Part shown: in pieces, positions 17,419-25,993 of the stretch
How positions within the stretch are numbered: position 1 is the first letter of the stretch
How the letters are laid out: the number at the start of each line of letters is the position of its first letter
Assembly (NCBI RefSeq): GCF_001544535.1
Contig: NZ_FCON02000031.1
Coordinates: 1 to 64,000, forward strand
Reading direction: 5' to 3'
DNA: 64,000 nucleotides
Source of the DNA: Caballeronia choica
GTDB taxonomy: Bacteria > Pseudomonadota > Gammaproteobacteria > Burkholderiales > Burkholderiaceae
Notes under the pieces: model-generated
The model's database searches: none
What the model was told of the DNA's origin: nothing
The model's input: the letters and a program-made list of their open reading frames with translations, nothing else
Program-made: the position numbers and the translations under genes

Positions 17419-18165
17419 CTAGCGCATGCCGCCGCTTGCGATAAGGTGCTCGCCGGTCAGCCAGCGCGCATCGTCCGATGCGAGGAACACTGCGATCGAC
17501 GCGATGTCATCCGGCTGACCCAGCCGGCCGAGCGGAGTCTGGCTGAGCGCGGCCGCATCGAAGTCCGATCCGATGATGCCCGCGGTATGGGTCCCTTCCG
17601 TCACCACGACGCCGGGATTGATCGAGTTCACGCGAATCTTTCGCGGACCGAGTTCGCGCGCAAGCGCGCCGGTGATCGCATCGACCGCGCCTTTGGTGCC
17701 GCTATACACCGCGCTTGTGGCAGGCGTGATGCGGCTGACCACCGAACTCACGTTGACGATGCTCGCGCCTTCGCCAAGGTGCTTCGCGGCGGCCTGCGTG
17801 GTGAGCAGCACACCGAGCACGTTGGTATTGAACTGTTTGTGAAAGTGCTCTTCCGTGATTTCCTCGATTGCCCCGAACTCGTAAATACCCGAGTTGTTGA
17901 CGAGGATGTCGAGGTGGCCATACGTTTCGATTGCTGCGTTGATGATGCCTTGCGCTTCCGCTGCCTTCGACACATCGCCGCCGACGGCGACTGCCTTTCC
18001 CTTGGCCGCTTCGATCGCCGCAACGACGGCATCGGCACCCGCCTTGCTGCTTGCATAGTTGACGACCACCGAAGCGCCCTCTGCTGCGAGTGCCTTCGCG
18101 ATAGCGGCTCCGATACCCTTGGATGCACCTGTAACGACCGCCACCTTGCCTGTGAGCTTGCCCAT
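17419..18165 (-). CDS. SDR family oxidoreductase
   Basis: This 248-residue classical short-chain dehydrogenase has VTGASKGIG (residues 11-19), NNSG in place of NNAG (near 90), NVSSVVS with the catalytic serine, and YSGTK with Tyr and Lys. The C-terminal LTGEHLIASGGMR is typical of FabG-like 3-ketoacyl reductase relatives and of many stand-alone SDRs. It is a single-gene unit, convergent with the porin and divergent from the response regulator, so its pathway is not indicated by neighbours. Confidence 0.9.
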   Translation of the reverse strand: MGKLTGKVAVVTGASKGIGAAIAKALAAEGASVVVNYASSKAGADAVVAAIEAAKGKAVAVGGDVSKAAEAQGIINAAIETYGHLDILVNNSGIYEFGAIEEITEEHFHKQFNTNVLGVLLTTQAAAKHLGEGASIVNVSSVVSRITPATSAVYSGTKGAVDAITGALARELGPRKIRVNSINPGVVVTEGTHTAGIIGSDFDAAALSQTPLGRLGQPDDIASIAVFLASDDARWLTGEHLIASGGMR

Positions 18166-18409
18166 GAACGTTTCCTTGAAAAGATTGTGTACCGCGGAGA
18201 ATGACCGGCTGTTTTTTTGCTAGCCGGCTTCCAGTGGTGCCAATGTACCGATCTCATCAGCCGCGATAAAGCGGCGAAAAACGAATTGACTGACAGGATT
18301 TGGCGAACAATCGATCCATTGCCAACCCTGAGCACCAGCGAATCCCAATCGTGCAGTACACTGCAAACCGCCGCACCGGAACCCTGCGATCAAGCGTTGG
18401 AGACTTCTG

Positions 18410-18787
18410 ATGAAAGTCCTCTTGGTAGACGATTACCGCACCACCACCGACCTGCTCGCCGACGTGGCGTGTTCGATGGGTCACGCAGTGACGAGAGCCT
18501 ACAGCGGGGCCGAGGCCCTGGCGGCAACCGGCGGCGAAGGCGCATTCGAGCTCATTCTTCTGGACATTGGGCTGCCCGACATCAACGGCCACGAATTGTG
18601 CATGCGACTCCGTGCATCGGAGAAATACGCTTCCCGCCGCATCTTTTCCATCACGGCGCACGACGACCTTCACGAGCGTTTCGACATGTCATGCTTTGAT
18701 GGCCAACTCACGAAGCCGCTTTCGCTCGGAGACTTCGAGTCCTTGCTCTCGGGCAAGAAGGAAGCCGAGCGACGCGATCACCGCTGA
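18410..18787 (+). CDS. Single-domain response regulator (receiver only)
   Basis: This 125-residue protein is a lone receiver domain. Asp7 and Asp8 (LLVDDYR) bind Mg, Asp52 in LILLDIGLPDINGHE is the phosphorylation site, the conserved Thr is in SITAHDD, and the Lys is in QLTKPLS. There is no output domain, so it probably works as a phosphorelay intermediate or by protein contact, like CheY or DivK. No kinase gene lies next to it. The coding region of a small exported protein follows within about 30 bp. Confidence 0.9.
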   Translation: MKVLLVDDYRTTTDLLADVACSMGHAVTRAYSGAEALAATGGEGAFELILLDIGLPDINGHELCMRLRASEKYASRRIFSITAHDDLHERFDMSCFDGQLTKPLSLGDFESLLSGKKEAERRDHR

Positions 18788-18820
18788 CGAATGTCCCGTG
18801 CAGCAACCGCGATTCACGCC

Positions 18821-19222
18821 ATGAGATATCTCTTTGCATCGACACTCGCGGCGGTCATCGCGGCCGCAAGCAGCGCGGCGAACGCACAAACGGCCGGGAG
18901 CGACGGTATCCCCACGACACAGTGCGCCATTGGCTATGTCACCGGTGTCGGTGGATCGGCACAGAGCGTTCGTGAGTATCTTGCGACACCCGACAGGGAC
19001 AAATATCGCTACGTTGCAGACAACCCGATCCGATGCCAGGTCTCCGACGAAGGTCGCGCGTCTGCCTGCACCGGCATCACCGACCTTCGCCATGAAAAAG
19101 TCAGCGTGTACGACGACATCGACAGCGCGACGATGGCCGTGGTCGCGCGCGTGGAACTCGACCGGGGGACCTACCCGGCGATTATCGTGGTGCCAAAGCA
19201 GGATGTGCAATGCGGGGAGTAA
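18821..19222 (+). CDS. Small exported protein of unknown function
   Basis: I do not recognise this 133-residue protein. It starts best at ATG 18821, where a clean signal peptide begins (MRYLFASTLAAVIAAASSAA, cut near NAQ). An ATG at 18791 would put ten polar residues in front of it. The mature part has four cysteines (in TTQCAIG, IRCQVS, SACTGI and VQCGE), which suggests disulfides in the periplasm. It lies 33 bp after the single-domain response regulator on the same strand and may be co-transcribed. Confidence 0.65.
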   Translation: MRYLFASTLAAVIAAASSAANAQTAGSDGIPTTQCAIGYVTGVGGSAQSVREYLATPDRDKYRYVADNPIRCQVSDEGRASACTGITDLRHEKVSVYDDIDSATMAVVARVELDRGTYPAIIVVPKQDVQCGE

Positions 19223-19292
19223 GCACCTCAGCCTTACTCGACCAACGTCGAACCCGTTCGCGCGACGACCAGGACAACGCATCCGTCATCGG

Positions 19293-19446
19293 ATGAAGTC
19301 GAATGGTTTGATCCTGCCGCATACTTTTGAGAGCAACGACTACCGGCTTCTTGTGTCGTTGGCGGAGACGGGCGAAGGGACGGTCCTCGGCCGGCATCAT
19401 TTGGTCCACCGTCAGAACAGCGAGGGCATTCTCGTCCCGACGAGCG
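19293..19446 (+). pseudogene. Remnant of a LysR effector domain C-terminus
   Basis: The plus-strand reading contains FESNDYRLLVSLAETGEGT, then VLGRHHLVHRQNSEGILVP. This matches the usual end of a LysR substrate-binding domain, an A/S-hydrophobic-G-x-G segment followed by LGR-x-x-L-V and G-x-L-V-P. There is no N-terminal helix-turn-helix upstream and no normal stop, because the reading runs into the opposite-strand GntR gene. I read it as a decayed fragment. The match is from pattern memory and is modest. Confidence 0.4.
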
Positions 19447-20292
19447 TTAAATCGTCAACCTCACGGCTTCAGGCTCATCCGGTTCGAACCAGTCGGGATT
19501 CAACTGCGCGACCGGTCCGAGCGACACCAGAATCTCCCGCAAATGGGCACGCATCGCGTTTTCGGCGGCGTCGGGATCGTGCGCCTTCAGACCGCTCACG
19601 ATCAGCGCATGCTGCTTGATCAGCAAGTCGAGCGGCGATACTTCATGCAGGCTCAGATAGCGCACGCGATCCATCTGCGCCTTGATGTCCTGAATCGTCT
19701 CCCAGGCCGCAACGCAGTCGATCGACTGGGCGATCAGGAAGTGAAACTGCTCGTCGCAGGCGAGGAACGCGGCCGTGTCGTTGGCCTTGGACGCCGCTCT
19801 CTGCTCCCGCATGTTCGAAGCAAGCTCGGCCAGTTGCGCATCGGTGATGGCGACCGCCGCCTTGCGCACGACCGCCGCTTCGATCGCCTCGCGGATAAAA
19901 CGCCCCTCGCGCACCTTGCGCGGCGAGATCCGCTTGACGAAGGTGCCGCGCTGCGGCAACACCTGCAGCACACCCGCTTCGACCAACTTGATGAACGCTT
20001 CGCGCACCGGTTGGCGCGACACCTGAAACATCTCCGACACCTCTTTCTCCGAAAGCGGTGTGCCCGGCGCCAGCAAACCGGTAAAGATCGCCTCGCGTAA
20101 CGACCGGAAGATCTGCTTGCCGATCGGCTCGTGTGATTCGACCGATAAACCCGCCAGCGCGCCGCGAAGCGGCGTTTTCGATTCGCCGACAGAAGCGGCA
20201 CGTGGCCTACTCGTGGCCGGTGCGACCGCGAGCGCGGCCCCTCCTTTTTCACGCCGCGTCGCGGGCCTCAGGCTTGCAATTTTCGTATCCAT
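19447..20292 (-). CDS. GntR family regulator (FadR/FCD type), likely hexuronate/hexonate repressor
   Basis: This 281-residue regulator has a 50-residue N-terminal extension, then a winged helix-turn-helix (PLSEKEVSEMFQVSRQPVRE, residues about 83-102) and RGTFVKRIS. A helical FCD ligand domain follows, with metal-type histidines (DEQFHFLIAQ and ALIVSGLKAHD). Members of this subgroup such as UxuR and ExuR control hexuronate use. It lies directly downstream of the MFS gene but has its own candidate operator at 20309-20334. The same 13-mer appears before the manD/uxuB divergent promoters, so it is the likely regulator of 19447-25523. Confidence 0.9.
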   Translation of the reverse strand: MDTKIASLRPATRREKGGAALAVAPATSRPRAASVGESKTPLRGALAGLSVESHEPIGKQIFRSLREAIFTGLLAPGTPLSEKEVSEMFQVSRQPVREAFIKLVEAGVLQVLPQRGTFVKRISPRKVREGRFIREAIEAAVVRKAAVAITDAQLAELASNMREQRAASKANDTAAFLACDEQFHFLIAQSIDCVAAWETIQDIKAQMDRVRYLSLHEVSPLDLLIKQHALIVSGLKAHDPDAAENAMRAHLREILVSLGPVAQLNPDWFEPDEPEAVRLTI

Positions 20293-20308
20293 ACCGGGTG
20301 CTCGAAGA

Positions 20309-20334
20309 CTAGTATCGCAAAGCTACCATACTAG
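20309..20334. promoter_or_regulatory. Candidate GntR operator upstream of gntR
   Basis: CTAGTAT (20309-20315) and ATACTAG (20328-20334) are perfect inverted arms separated by 12 bp. They lie 17-42 bp before the GntR start and overlap the 3' end of the MFS gene. The right part, GCTACCATACTAG at 20322-20334, matches GCTACCATACAAG at 23994-24006 in 12 of 13 positions. That second site is in front of manD and uxuB. Autoregulation is inferred. Confidence 0.55.
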
Positions 20335-21621
20335 CTTACGCTCTGTCGGCGCTTTTTGCGACTTCGGTTCGCGGATGAATACCAGTGCGCACAGCGCGCC
20401 GAGCACCGCGATCGCACCCGCCAACACGAACGCACTGCCGTAGGCGCCGTGCGTCGCCTGCACGATAAAGCCCGTCACGGCCGGTCCGATCACGCCCGCG
20501 AGATTGGCCAGCAAGTGCACGAAGCCGCCGACGCCGCCCACGTTCTCGCGCCGCACCGTATCCTGGATCACCGCCCAGTAGACGGAGCCGGTCACGTACA
20601 GGAAGAAGATCGACACCGACATCAGCGCCACCGCGCCCTGCATGCTCTGCACGCGTCCGGCGAACGCCACGCACACCGCCGCCGCGCCAAGGCATACGGA
20701 CAGCACGATCCTGCGCGACAACAACGGCTTGCCGGTCAGGCGCAGGATGAAGTCGGTGATGAAGCCGCCCGCCGCCAGCCCGATGCTGCCGAGCACCCAA
20801 GGAATCACCGTCGCGATGCTCATGTCGTGCAGCGACATGTGATGCGCTTCGGTCAGATAGGTCGGGAACCACGACAGGAAGAAGAACAGGACGTAGTTGT
20901 AGGAGAAGAATGCGAAGGCGGTAGCGAGGATGATCGGCTGCTTCAGGTAGAAGCCGAGGCCGGCCTTCTTGCCCGCGGGCGCATGTTCCATCGACGAAGC
21001 CTGCTGCTGCCCCGCGACGATCAGTTCGAGTTCGGCCGCCTTCACGCGCTTGTTGTGCTGCGGAAGTTCGGTCGTGGTGAACGACCAGAGCACGAGCCAC
21101 GCGAGGCCGAACAGCATGATCGCGACGAACGCCCAGCGCCAGCCGAACTGGATCGCCATATAGCCGACGACCGGCCCCGCAAGCGCCCCGCCGAGCGGCG
21201 TGCCCGAACTGATGACGCCAATCGCGCTCGCCACTTCGCGTCGCGGGAACCAGTTGTTCACCATCTTGCTGTTCGACGAACTGAACGGGCCTTCGCCCAT
21301 GCCGAACAATACGCGCAGCACGATCAACGAGACGAGGCCGCTCGCGAGCGCCGTCGCGCCGCAGAAGATCGACCAGATGCCCATCGCGCCGCCGAACACT
21401 TTCTTCGCGCCGAATTTATCGGAGGCCACGCCGCCGATGAAGTTGAACAGCGCATAGCCAACGAAAAAGCTGCTGAACACGATGCCCATCTGCGCATGCG
21501 AGAAGTTCAGGTCTTTCTGGATCAGCGGCGCCGCGATCGAGAGCGCGGCGCGGTCGAGGTAATTGATGACGCCTGCAAGAAACAGCAGGCCGACGACGAA
21601 CCATCGCTGGCTCTTGATCAT
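20323..21621 (-). CDS. MFS transporter, anion:cation symporter family (ExuT/GudP-like)
   Basis: This 432-residue, 12-helix permease has the opening YLDRAALSIAAPLIQKDL and FIGGVASDKFGAKKVFGG between helices 2 and 3, typical of the anion:cation symporter group that imports hexuronates, hexarates and hexonates by proton symport. It is the third gene of the manD operon (after manD and the zinc dehydrogenase, 55 bp spacer). It probably brings in the sugar acid that those enzymes degrade. Confidence 0.93.
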   Translation of the reverse strand: MIKSQRWFVVGLLFLAGVINYLDRAALSIAAPLIQKDLNFSHAQMGIVFSSFFVGYALFNFIGGVASDKFGAKKVFGGAMGIWSIFCGATALASGLVSLIVLRVLFGMGEGPFSSSNSKMVNNWFPRREVASAIGVISSGTPLGGALAGPVVGYMAIQFGWRWAFVAIMLFGLAWLVLWSFTTTELPQHNKRVKAAELELIVAGQQQASSMEHAPAGKKAGLGFYLKQPIILATAFAFFSYNYVLFFFLSWFPTYLTEAHHMSLHDMSIATVIPWVLGSIGLAAGGFITDFILRLTGKPLLSRRIVLSVCLGAAAVCVAFAGRVQSMQGAVALMSVSIFFLYVTGSVYWAVIQDTVRRENVGGVGGFVHLLANLAGVIGPAVTGFIVQATHGAYGSAFVLAGAIAVLGALCALVFIREPKSQKAPTERKLVW

Positions 21622-21676
21622 GGTGAGTCTCCAGTGCTCCGCCTCTTTGTCTGCCAGGGCGGTTTGTGCGGGTAAA

Positions 21677-22714
21677 TTAGTCGAAGTTCAGATGGACCTT
21701 CATCGATTGCGTGCGGTCATGCGCCACTTCGAACGCGCGGTTCGCTTCTTCGAGCGGGAACGCGTGCGTCATCAGTGGCCGCAAGTCGATCTTGTGCGCG
21801 CCGAGTTCTTCGGCGGCGACCGCGTATTCGTCGGTGAAGCGAAACGAGCCTCGATAGAGCAACTCCTTCGACATCACGAGATTCGCCGCCACCGGCGATT
21901 GCCCCGCCGGCAGGTTGCCGACCTGGATCACCGTGCCGCCCGCGCGCGCGGCGCGCAATGCGGTGTCGAGTCCGGCGGTGCTGCCCGACGCTTCCAGCAC
22001 GACATCGAAGGTGCCGCGCTGCTGCGCCCACTGGTCGATGCGTGCCTGATCGTTGGCGAGCACGGTTTCGTCGGCGCCGAGTGTCGCCGCCATTTGCAGC
22101 GCCTTGTCCGCGAGATCGAGCGCGACGATGCGGTGCGCGCCCGCACGCTTCGCCACGGCCAGCAGAATGCAACCGATCGGTCCGCAACCGACCAGCAGCA
22201 CCTTCGCTCCGACGAGCGACCCGGCGAGACGCAACGCATGCAGCGCGACCGCGAGCGGCTCGGCCATCGAAGCCTGCGCGAAATCGAGCCCATCGGGCAC
22301 CGGCACGCACTGATGCGCGCTCACCGCGATGAACTGGCGGAACATGCCCTGCATGTGCGGAAACGTCGACGCGCTGCCCATGAAGTGCATGTTCAGGCAA
22401 TGGTTCGGCATGCCTTTTACGCAGTATCGGCAGACGCCGCAGTTGAGCCCGGGATTTACCGCAACGCGCTGGCCGACGGCGAGACCCGTCACGCCCTCGC
22501 CGAGCGCCGCGACTTCACCCGCGACTTCATGACCGAGCACGAACGGCTCGCGCACCGCGAAGTCGCCGCTCTTGCCCTTGAAGTAATACGAGAGATCGGA
22601 GCCGCAGATGCCGCCCGCGCGCACACGAATCTGCACCTGGCCGGCTTGCGGTTGAGGGGCATCGAGTTCGTCGATGAGGAGTTTCTTCGGTTCGTGCAGA
22701 ACGGCTGCAAACAT
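21677..22714 (-). CDS. Zinc-dependent sugar-acid dehydrogenase (L-gulonate 5-dehydrogenase/RspB-like)
   Basis: This 345-residue medium-chain dehydrogenase starts at ATG 22714, which has AAGGAG upstream. Catalytic-zinc residues are in GGICGSDLSYYF and FVLGHEVAGEV, structural zinc is held by the four Cys of CGVCRYCVKGMPNHC, and the NAD fold shows LLVGCGPIGC. It sits 35 bp after manD. In the described L-gulonate pathway an enzyme of this class oxidises L-gulonate to D-fructuronate, which a UxuB-type reductase makes into D-mannonate for ManD. That assignment is by context; L-idonate 5-dehydrogenase or another polyol dehydrogenase remains possible. Confidence 0.88.
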   Translation of the reverse strand: MFAAVLHEPKKLLIDELDAPQPQAGQVQIRVRAGGICGSDLSYYFKGKSGDFAVREPFVLGHEVAGEVAALGEGVTGLAVGQRVAVNPGLNCGVCRYCVKGMPNHCLNMHFMGSASTFPHMQGMFRQFIAVSAHQCVPVPDGLDFAQASMAEPLAVALHALRLAGSLVGAKVLLVGCGPIGCILLAVAKRAGAHRIVALDLADKALQMAATLGADETVLANDQARIDQWAQQRGTFDVVLEASGSTAGLDTALRAARAGGTVIQVGNLPAGQSPVAANLVMSKELLYRGSFRFTDEYAVAAEELGAHKIDLRPLMTHAFPLEEANRAFEVAHDRTQSMKVHLNFD

Positions 22715-22749
22715 GCTGATGCTCCTTGGTGTCTTTTTGGGCTCGGTAC

Positions 22750-23958
22750 TTACCAGTTCCACAGCGTGCCGTCTTCGAGCCGAGCGACCGGCAGGTACGC
22801 CGGGTCGTATGGATAGCGCGCAGCCGCTTCCTCATCGATATCGACGCCATGTCCCGGCGCCTCGCCCGGATGCATCATGCCGCGATCGAACGTCCACGCA
22901 TGCGGGAACACATCGAGCGCTTCCTTCGGAAAGCCCATGTATTCCTGCACGCCGAAGTTCGGCACCCACAGGTCGAAGTGCAGCGCAGCGCCCATGCAAA
23001 CCGGCGACAGATCCGACGGCCCGTGACAACCCGTGCGCACCTGATAAAGCGAAGCGAAATCGGCGATGCGCTTCAGGTGCGTGATGCCACCCGCATGCGT
23101 CAACGTTGCGCGGATATAGTCGATCAACTGCTCTTCGATCAGTTGCTTGCAGTCCCAGATGCTGTTGAACACTTCACCGACCGCGATCGGCGTGACCGTG
23201 TGTTCGCGGATCAGGCGGAAGCCCGCCTGGTTCTCGGCGGGCGTCGGGTCTTCCATCCAGAAGAGCCTGTATGGTTCGACCGATTTGCCGAGGCGTGCCG
23301 CTTCGATCGGCGTGAGCCGGTGATGCACGTCGTGCAGCATGTGCGAATCGAAGCCGAACTTGTCGCGCACTGCTTCAAAGAGCTTCGGCACGAAGTCGAG
23401 ATATTTTTCCGTCGACCAGCTTTGTTCCTCGACCGCGCCCTTGGTCGCCGGCTCGTACATGCCGCTGCCCTTGGACACGCCGTACACCGAGCGCATGTTC
23501 GGCACGCCGCACTGGATGCGGATCGCCTTGTAGCCCTGTTCGAGGTGCTCTTCGTAGCGGTCGAGCGCTTCGGGAATGTCGCGGCCCGTCGCGTGCCCAT
23601 AGACCATCACGCCCTCACGCGACGCACCGCCCAGCAACCGATACAGCGGCAAATTAGCCACTTTGCCCAGAATGTCCCAGAGCGCCATGTCGACGGCGGC
23701 GATCGCGCTCATCGTGACCGGGCCGCGGCGCCAGTAGGCGCCCTTGTATAGAAATTGCCAGATATCCTCGATGCGTCCCGGATCGCGACCGATCAGGAGC
23801 GGACACACATGGTCCTTCAGATACGACGCCACCGCGAGTTCGCGGCCGTTCAGCGTGGCATCGCCGATGCCGTACACACCCTCGTCCGTCACCACCTTGA
23901 GCGTGACGAAGTTGCGGCCCGGACACGTGACGATCACATCGGCGCGGACGATTTTCAT
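22750..23958 (-). CDS. manD: Enolase-superfamily mannonate dehydratase (ManD/RspA family)
   Basis: This 402-residue enzyme, from ATG 23958 with AAGGA upstream, should remove water from D-mannonate (or D-gluconate) to give 2-keto-3-deoxygluconate. The known ManD residues fall at the expected numbers: Arg147 and Tyr159 (AIRIQC, SVYG), metal and base residues Asp210 and His212 (MLHDVHH), Glu236 (WMEDPTP), Glu262 (GEVFNS) and His312 (GCHGPSD). Position 314 is Pro. I recall that Pro or Ala here separates ManD proteins of low and high efficiency, and low-efficiency members occur in L-gulonate or L-idonate pathways. It is the first gene of the operon manD-dehydrogenase-MFS. Confidence 0.92.
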   Translation of the reverse strand: MKIVRADVIVTCPGRNFVTLKVVTDEGVYGIGDATLNGRELAVASYLKDHVCPLLIGRDPGRIEDIWQFLYKGAYWRRGPVTMSAIAAVDMALWDILGKVANLPLYRLLGGASREGVMVYGHATGRDIPEALDRYEEHLEQGYKAIRIQCGVPNMRSVYGVSKGSGMYEPATKGAVEEQSWSTEKYLDFVPKLFEAVRDKFGFDSHMLHDVHHRLTPIEAARLGKSVEPYRLFWMEDPTPAENQAGFRLIREHTVTPIAVGEVFNSIWDCKQLIEEQLIDYIRATLTHAGGITHLKRIADFASLYQVRTGCHGPSDLSPVCMGAALHFDLWVPNFGVQEYMGFPKEALDVFPHAWTFDRGMMHPGEAPGHGVDIDEEAAARYPYDPAYLPVARLEDGTLWNW

Positions 23959-23993
23959 GGGGATTTCCTTGAGTGGCATTCGATGGAACCGAT

Positions 23994-24010
23994 GCTACCA
24001 TACAAGTATA
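23994..24010. promoter_or_regulatory. Candidate GntR operator between manD and uxuB
   Basis: GCTACCATACAAGTATA lies in the 95-bp divergent region. It contains ATAC-AA-GTAT as a short perfect dyad and shares GCTACCATACnAG with the site in front of gntR. Its position 36 bp before the manD start and 44 bp before the uxuB start suits a repressor site serving both directions. Confidence 0.55.
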
Positions 24011-24053
24011 TTCAATCGTCAACAGCGGGTTTTCCCGCCCCTCGGACCTGAAC

Positions 24054-25523
24054 ATGACCGCCAATTCACTGCTTTGCCGCAACGCGCTCCCTTCATTGAC
24101 AGACCATGTGCTGGCGCCGGCGTGGCGCGATCCGCGTATCGGCATCGTTCATCTGGGGATCGGCAACTTCCATCGGGCGCACGAGGCCGTCTATACAGAA
24201 GAGGCGATGCTCGCGGCCGGTGGCGACTGGGGTATTTGCGGCGTGACGTTGCAAGGCGACGTGAGCAAGCGCGATGCCCTGATGGCGCAGGACGGTTTGT
24301 ATAGCGTGGTCGAACGCGGGCCAGAAGGCGTGCGCGTGACGGTGATTCGCGCGCTCAAGGAAGTGCTCGCGATGCCGCACGATCGTGCGCGTCTGTTCGA
24401 ATTGCTGGCCGATGACAACGTGCGCATCGTCTCGCTGACGGTCACTGAAAAGGGCTACTGCCGCGATACGAAAACCGGCGACGTCGACCTGAACCACGCC
24501 GGGATCGTGCACGATCTGGCTCATCCGGACGAAGCGTCGACCGTGCCCGGCATCCTTGCCGCCGCGCTCAGGCAAAGGCGCGACGCCGGCACGCCCCCCT
24601 TCACCGTGCTTTCATGCGACAACCTCTCGCATAACGGTGCGGCCTTGAAGCAGGCAGTCGTGTCGTTCGCGCGCATGCTCGACCGCAAACTCGCCGACTG
24701 GATCGACGCGCATGTCGCGTTCCCGTCGACGATGGTGGATCGCATCGTCCCCTCCACCACCGATGCCGATCGCGAAGCGGCGCTCAGCGCGTTGCAGACA
24801 AAAGACGCCGTGCCCGTGCCGTGCGAGCCGTTCCGTCAATGGGTGATCGAAGACCGCTTTCCGGCGGGGCGTCCGGCATGGGAGGAAGCCGGCGCACAAC
24901 TCGTCGAGGACGTGATGCCGTTCGAACTCGCCAAGCTGCGCATGCTCAACGGCACGCATTCAACGCTCGCGTATCTCTCGATGCTCGCGGGCTTCACGAC
25001 GATCGACGAAGCCATCGCGCACGCGCCTTTGAAAGCGCTGATCCACGCGATGATGACGCACGAGATCGCGCCGACGCTCGACGTGCCGCCCTCGTTCGAC
25101 ATCCTCGCCTATCGCGACGCGCTGCTCGCGCGCTATGCCAACGCGGCGCTCAAGCATCGCACCGCGCAGATCGCGATGGATGGCAGCCAGAAGATCCCGC
25201 CGCGTCTGCTCGCAACGATCGAGGCGCGCCTGAACGCGGGTCAATCGATCGAGCGGCTTGCGCTGGCCGTCGCGGCATGGCTCGTGTTCCTGCGCGGCCA
25301 TGCCGATGACGGCACGCGTTACGACATCAGCGACCCGATGGCTGCCCGCCTGACGGCGAACGTCCCTGGCGATCCGGAACAACTCGTCGAAACGATGCTG
25401 GCGATCAAGGAAGTGTTCTCGCCAGAACTGGCGAACCGCGAAGCGTTTCGGCGACCGCTGCTGGACGCAGTCACGCTGCTTCAACGTGGTGCGCGACAAG
25501 CCATTGCGATGCAGAGAAATTGA
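24054..25523 (+). CDS. uxuB: Mannitol dehydrogenase family protein, fructuronate reductase-like (UxuB)
   Basis: This 489-residue polyol-specific long-chain dehydrogenase interconverts D-fructuronate and D-mannonate with NAD(H). Landmarks are VHLGIGNFHRAHEAVYTEEA (residues about 24-43), the mid-protein QWVIEDRFPAGRP, and the active-site segment AKLRMLNGTHSTLAYLSMLA, with the family Lys, Asn and His. Start ATG 24054 was chosen because family homology begins soon after; its ribosome site is weak. It is divergent from manD with a shared operator. UxuB gives the substrate of ManD, so the two divergent units form one pathway. Confidence 0.92.
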   Translation: MTANSLLCRNALPSLTDHVLAPAWRDPRIGIVHLGIGNFHRAHEAVYTEEAMLAAGGDWGICGVTLQGDVSKRDALMAQDGLYSVVERGPEGVRVTVIRALKEVLAMPHDRARLFELLADDNVRIVSLTVTEKGYCRDTKTGDVDLNHAGIVHDLAHPDEASTVPGILAAALRQRRDAGTPPFTVLSCDNLSHNGAALKQAVVSFARMLDRKLADWIDAHVAFPSTMVDRIVPSTTDADREAALSALQTKDAVPVPCEPFRQWVIEDRFPAGRPAWEEAGAQLVEDVMPFELAKLRMLNGTHSTLAYLSMLAGFTTIDEAIAHAPLKALIHAMMTHEIAPTLDVPPSFDILAYRDALLARYANAALKHRTAQIAMDGSQKIPPRLLATIEARLNAGQSIERLALAVAAWLVFLRGHADDGTRYDISDPMAARLTANVPGDPEQLVETMLAIKEVFSPELANREAFRRPLLDAVTLLQRGARQAIAMQRN

Positions 25524-25993
25524 CGAGACACGCCGTGGCGACCTCGTTCACGTCATACGCGATCACACCGCCCGCGTGAAACACGAAGCGCCGCCGACCC
25601 GCACCTGGAAATGCAGCTCGTCGTATGCATGGTTCATCGCACCGGCGCACCCGCCTTTGCCCCAAAGTCCATGCTTCGAGCGAGGCACCCTTTGTGCGCG
25701 ATCGTATTACGATGGACGCGCGGCGTCCGGTCTGCACCCACGCGCTCATGTTTCATGACGCGAAACGCACCGCCATTGCATGATCGTTCTTTGAAAAAAC
25801 TCGAAGGCTGATGGCGATTAAAGAAACCTCGCTCTCGTAGGAACTTGCCATTTCGGTTGGTCTCCAAATCGGAGCGTATCGGAGTTGCATCCGCGTGGAC
25901 GCGCAACGAGACGCCCTCAATCGAGTTTTCGCACCGGTTACTTGCCGCCGCCCCGCCGGACCCGCGCTACCCCAGCACCGAAAGGAGAGGCAA
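25524..25993. other. Intergenic region upstream of phosphoketolase
   Basis: No gene is supported in these 470 bp. A minus-strand reading near 25560-25630 looks protein-like (AYDELHFQVRVGGASCF) but has no start or family match, so it may be a decayed gene end. The last 100 bp must include the phosphoketolase promoter and end with the ribosome site AAGGAG at 25982-25987. Confidence 0.4.

Noticed and set aside
25524-25993. Minus-strand gene end before phosphoketolase
   Set aside because: A short protein-like stretch exists, but there is no start, no ribosome site and no recognisable family, so it is only mentioned in the intergenic entry.
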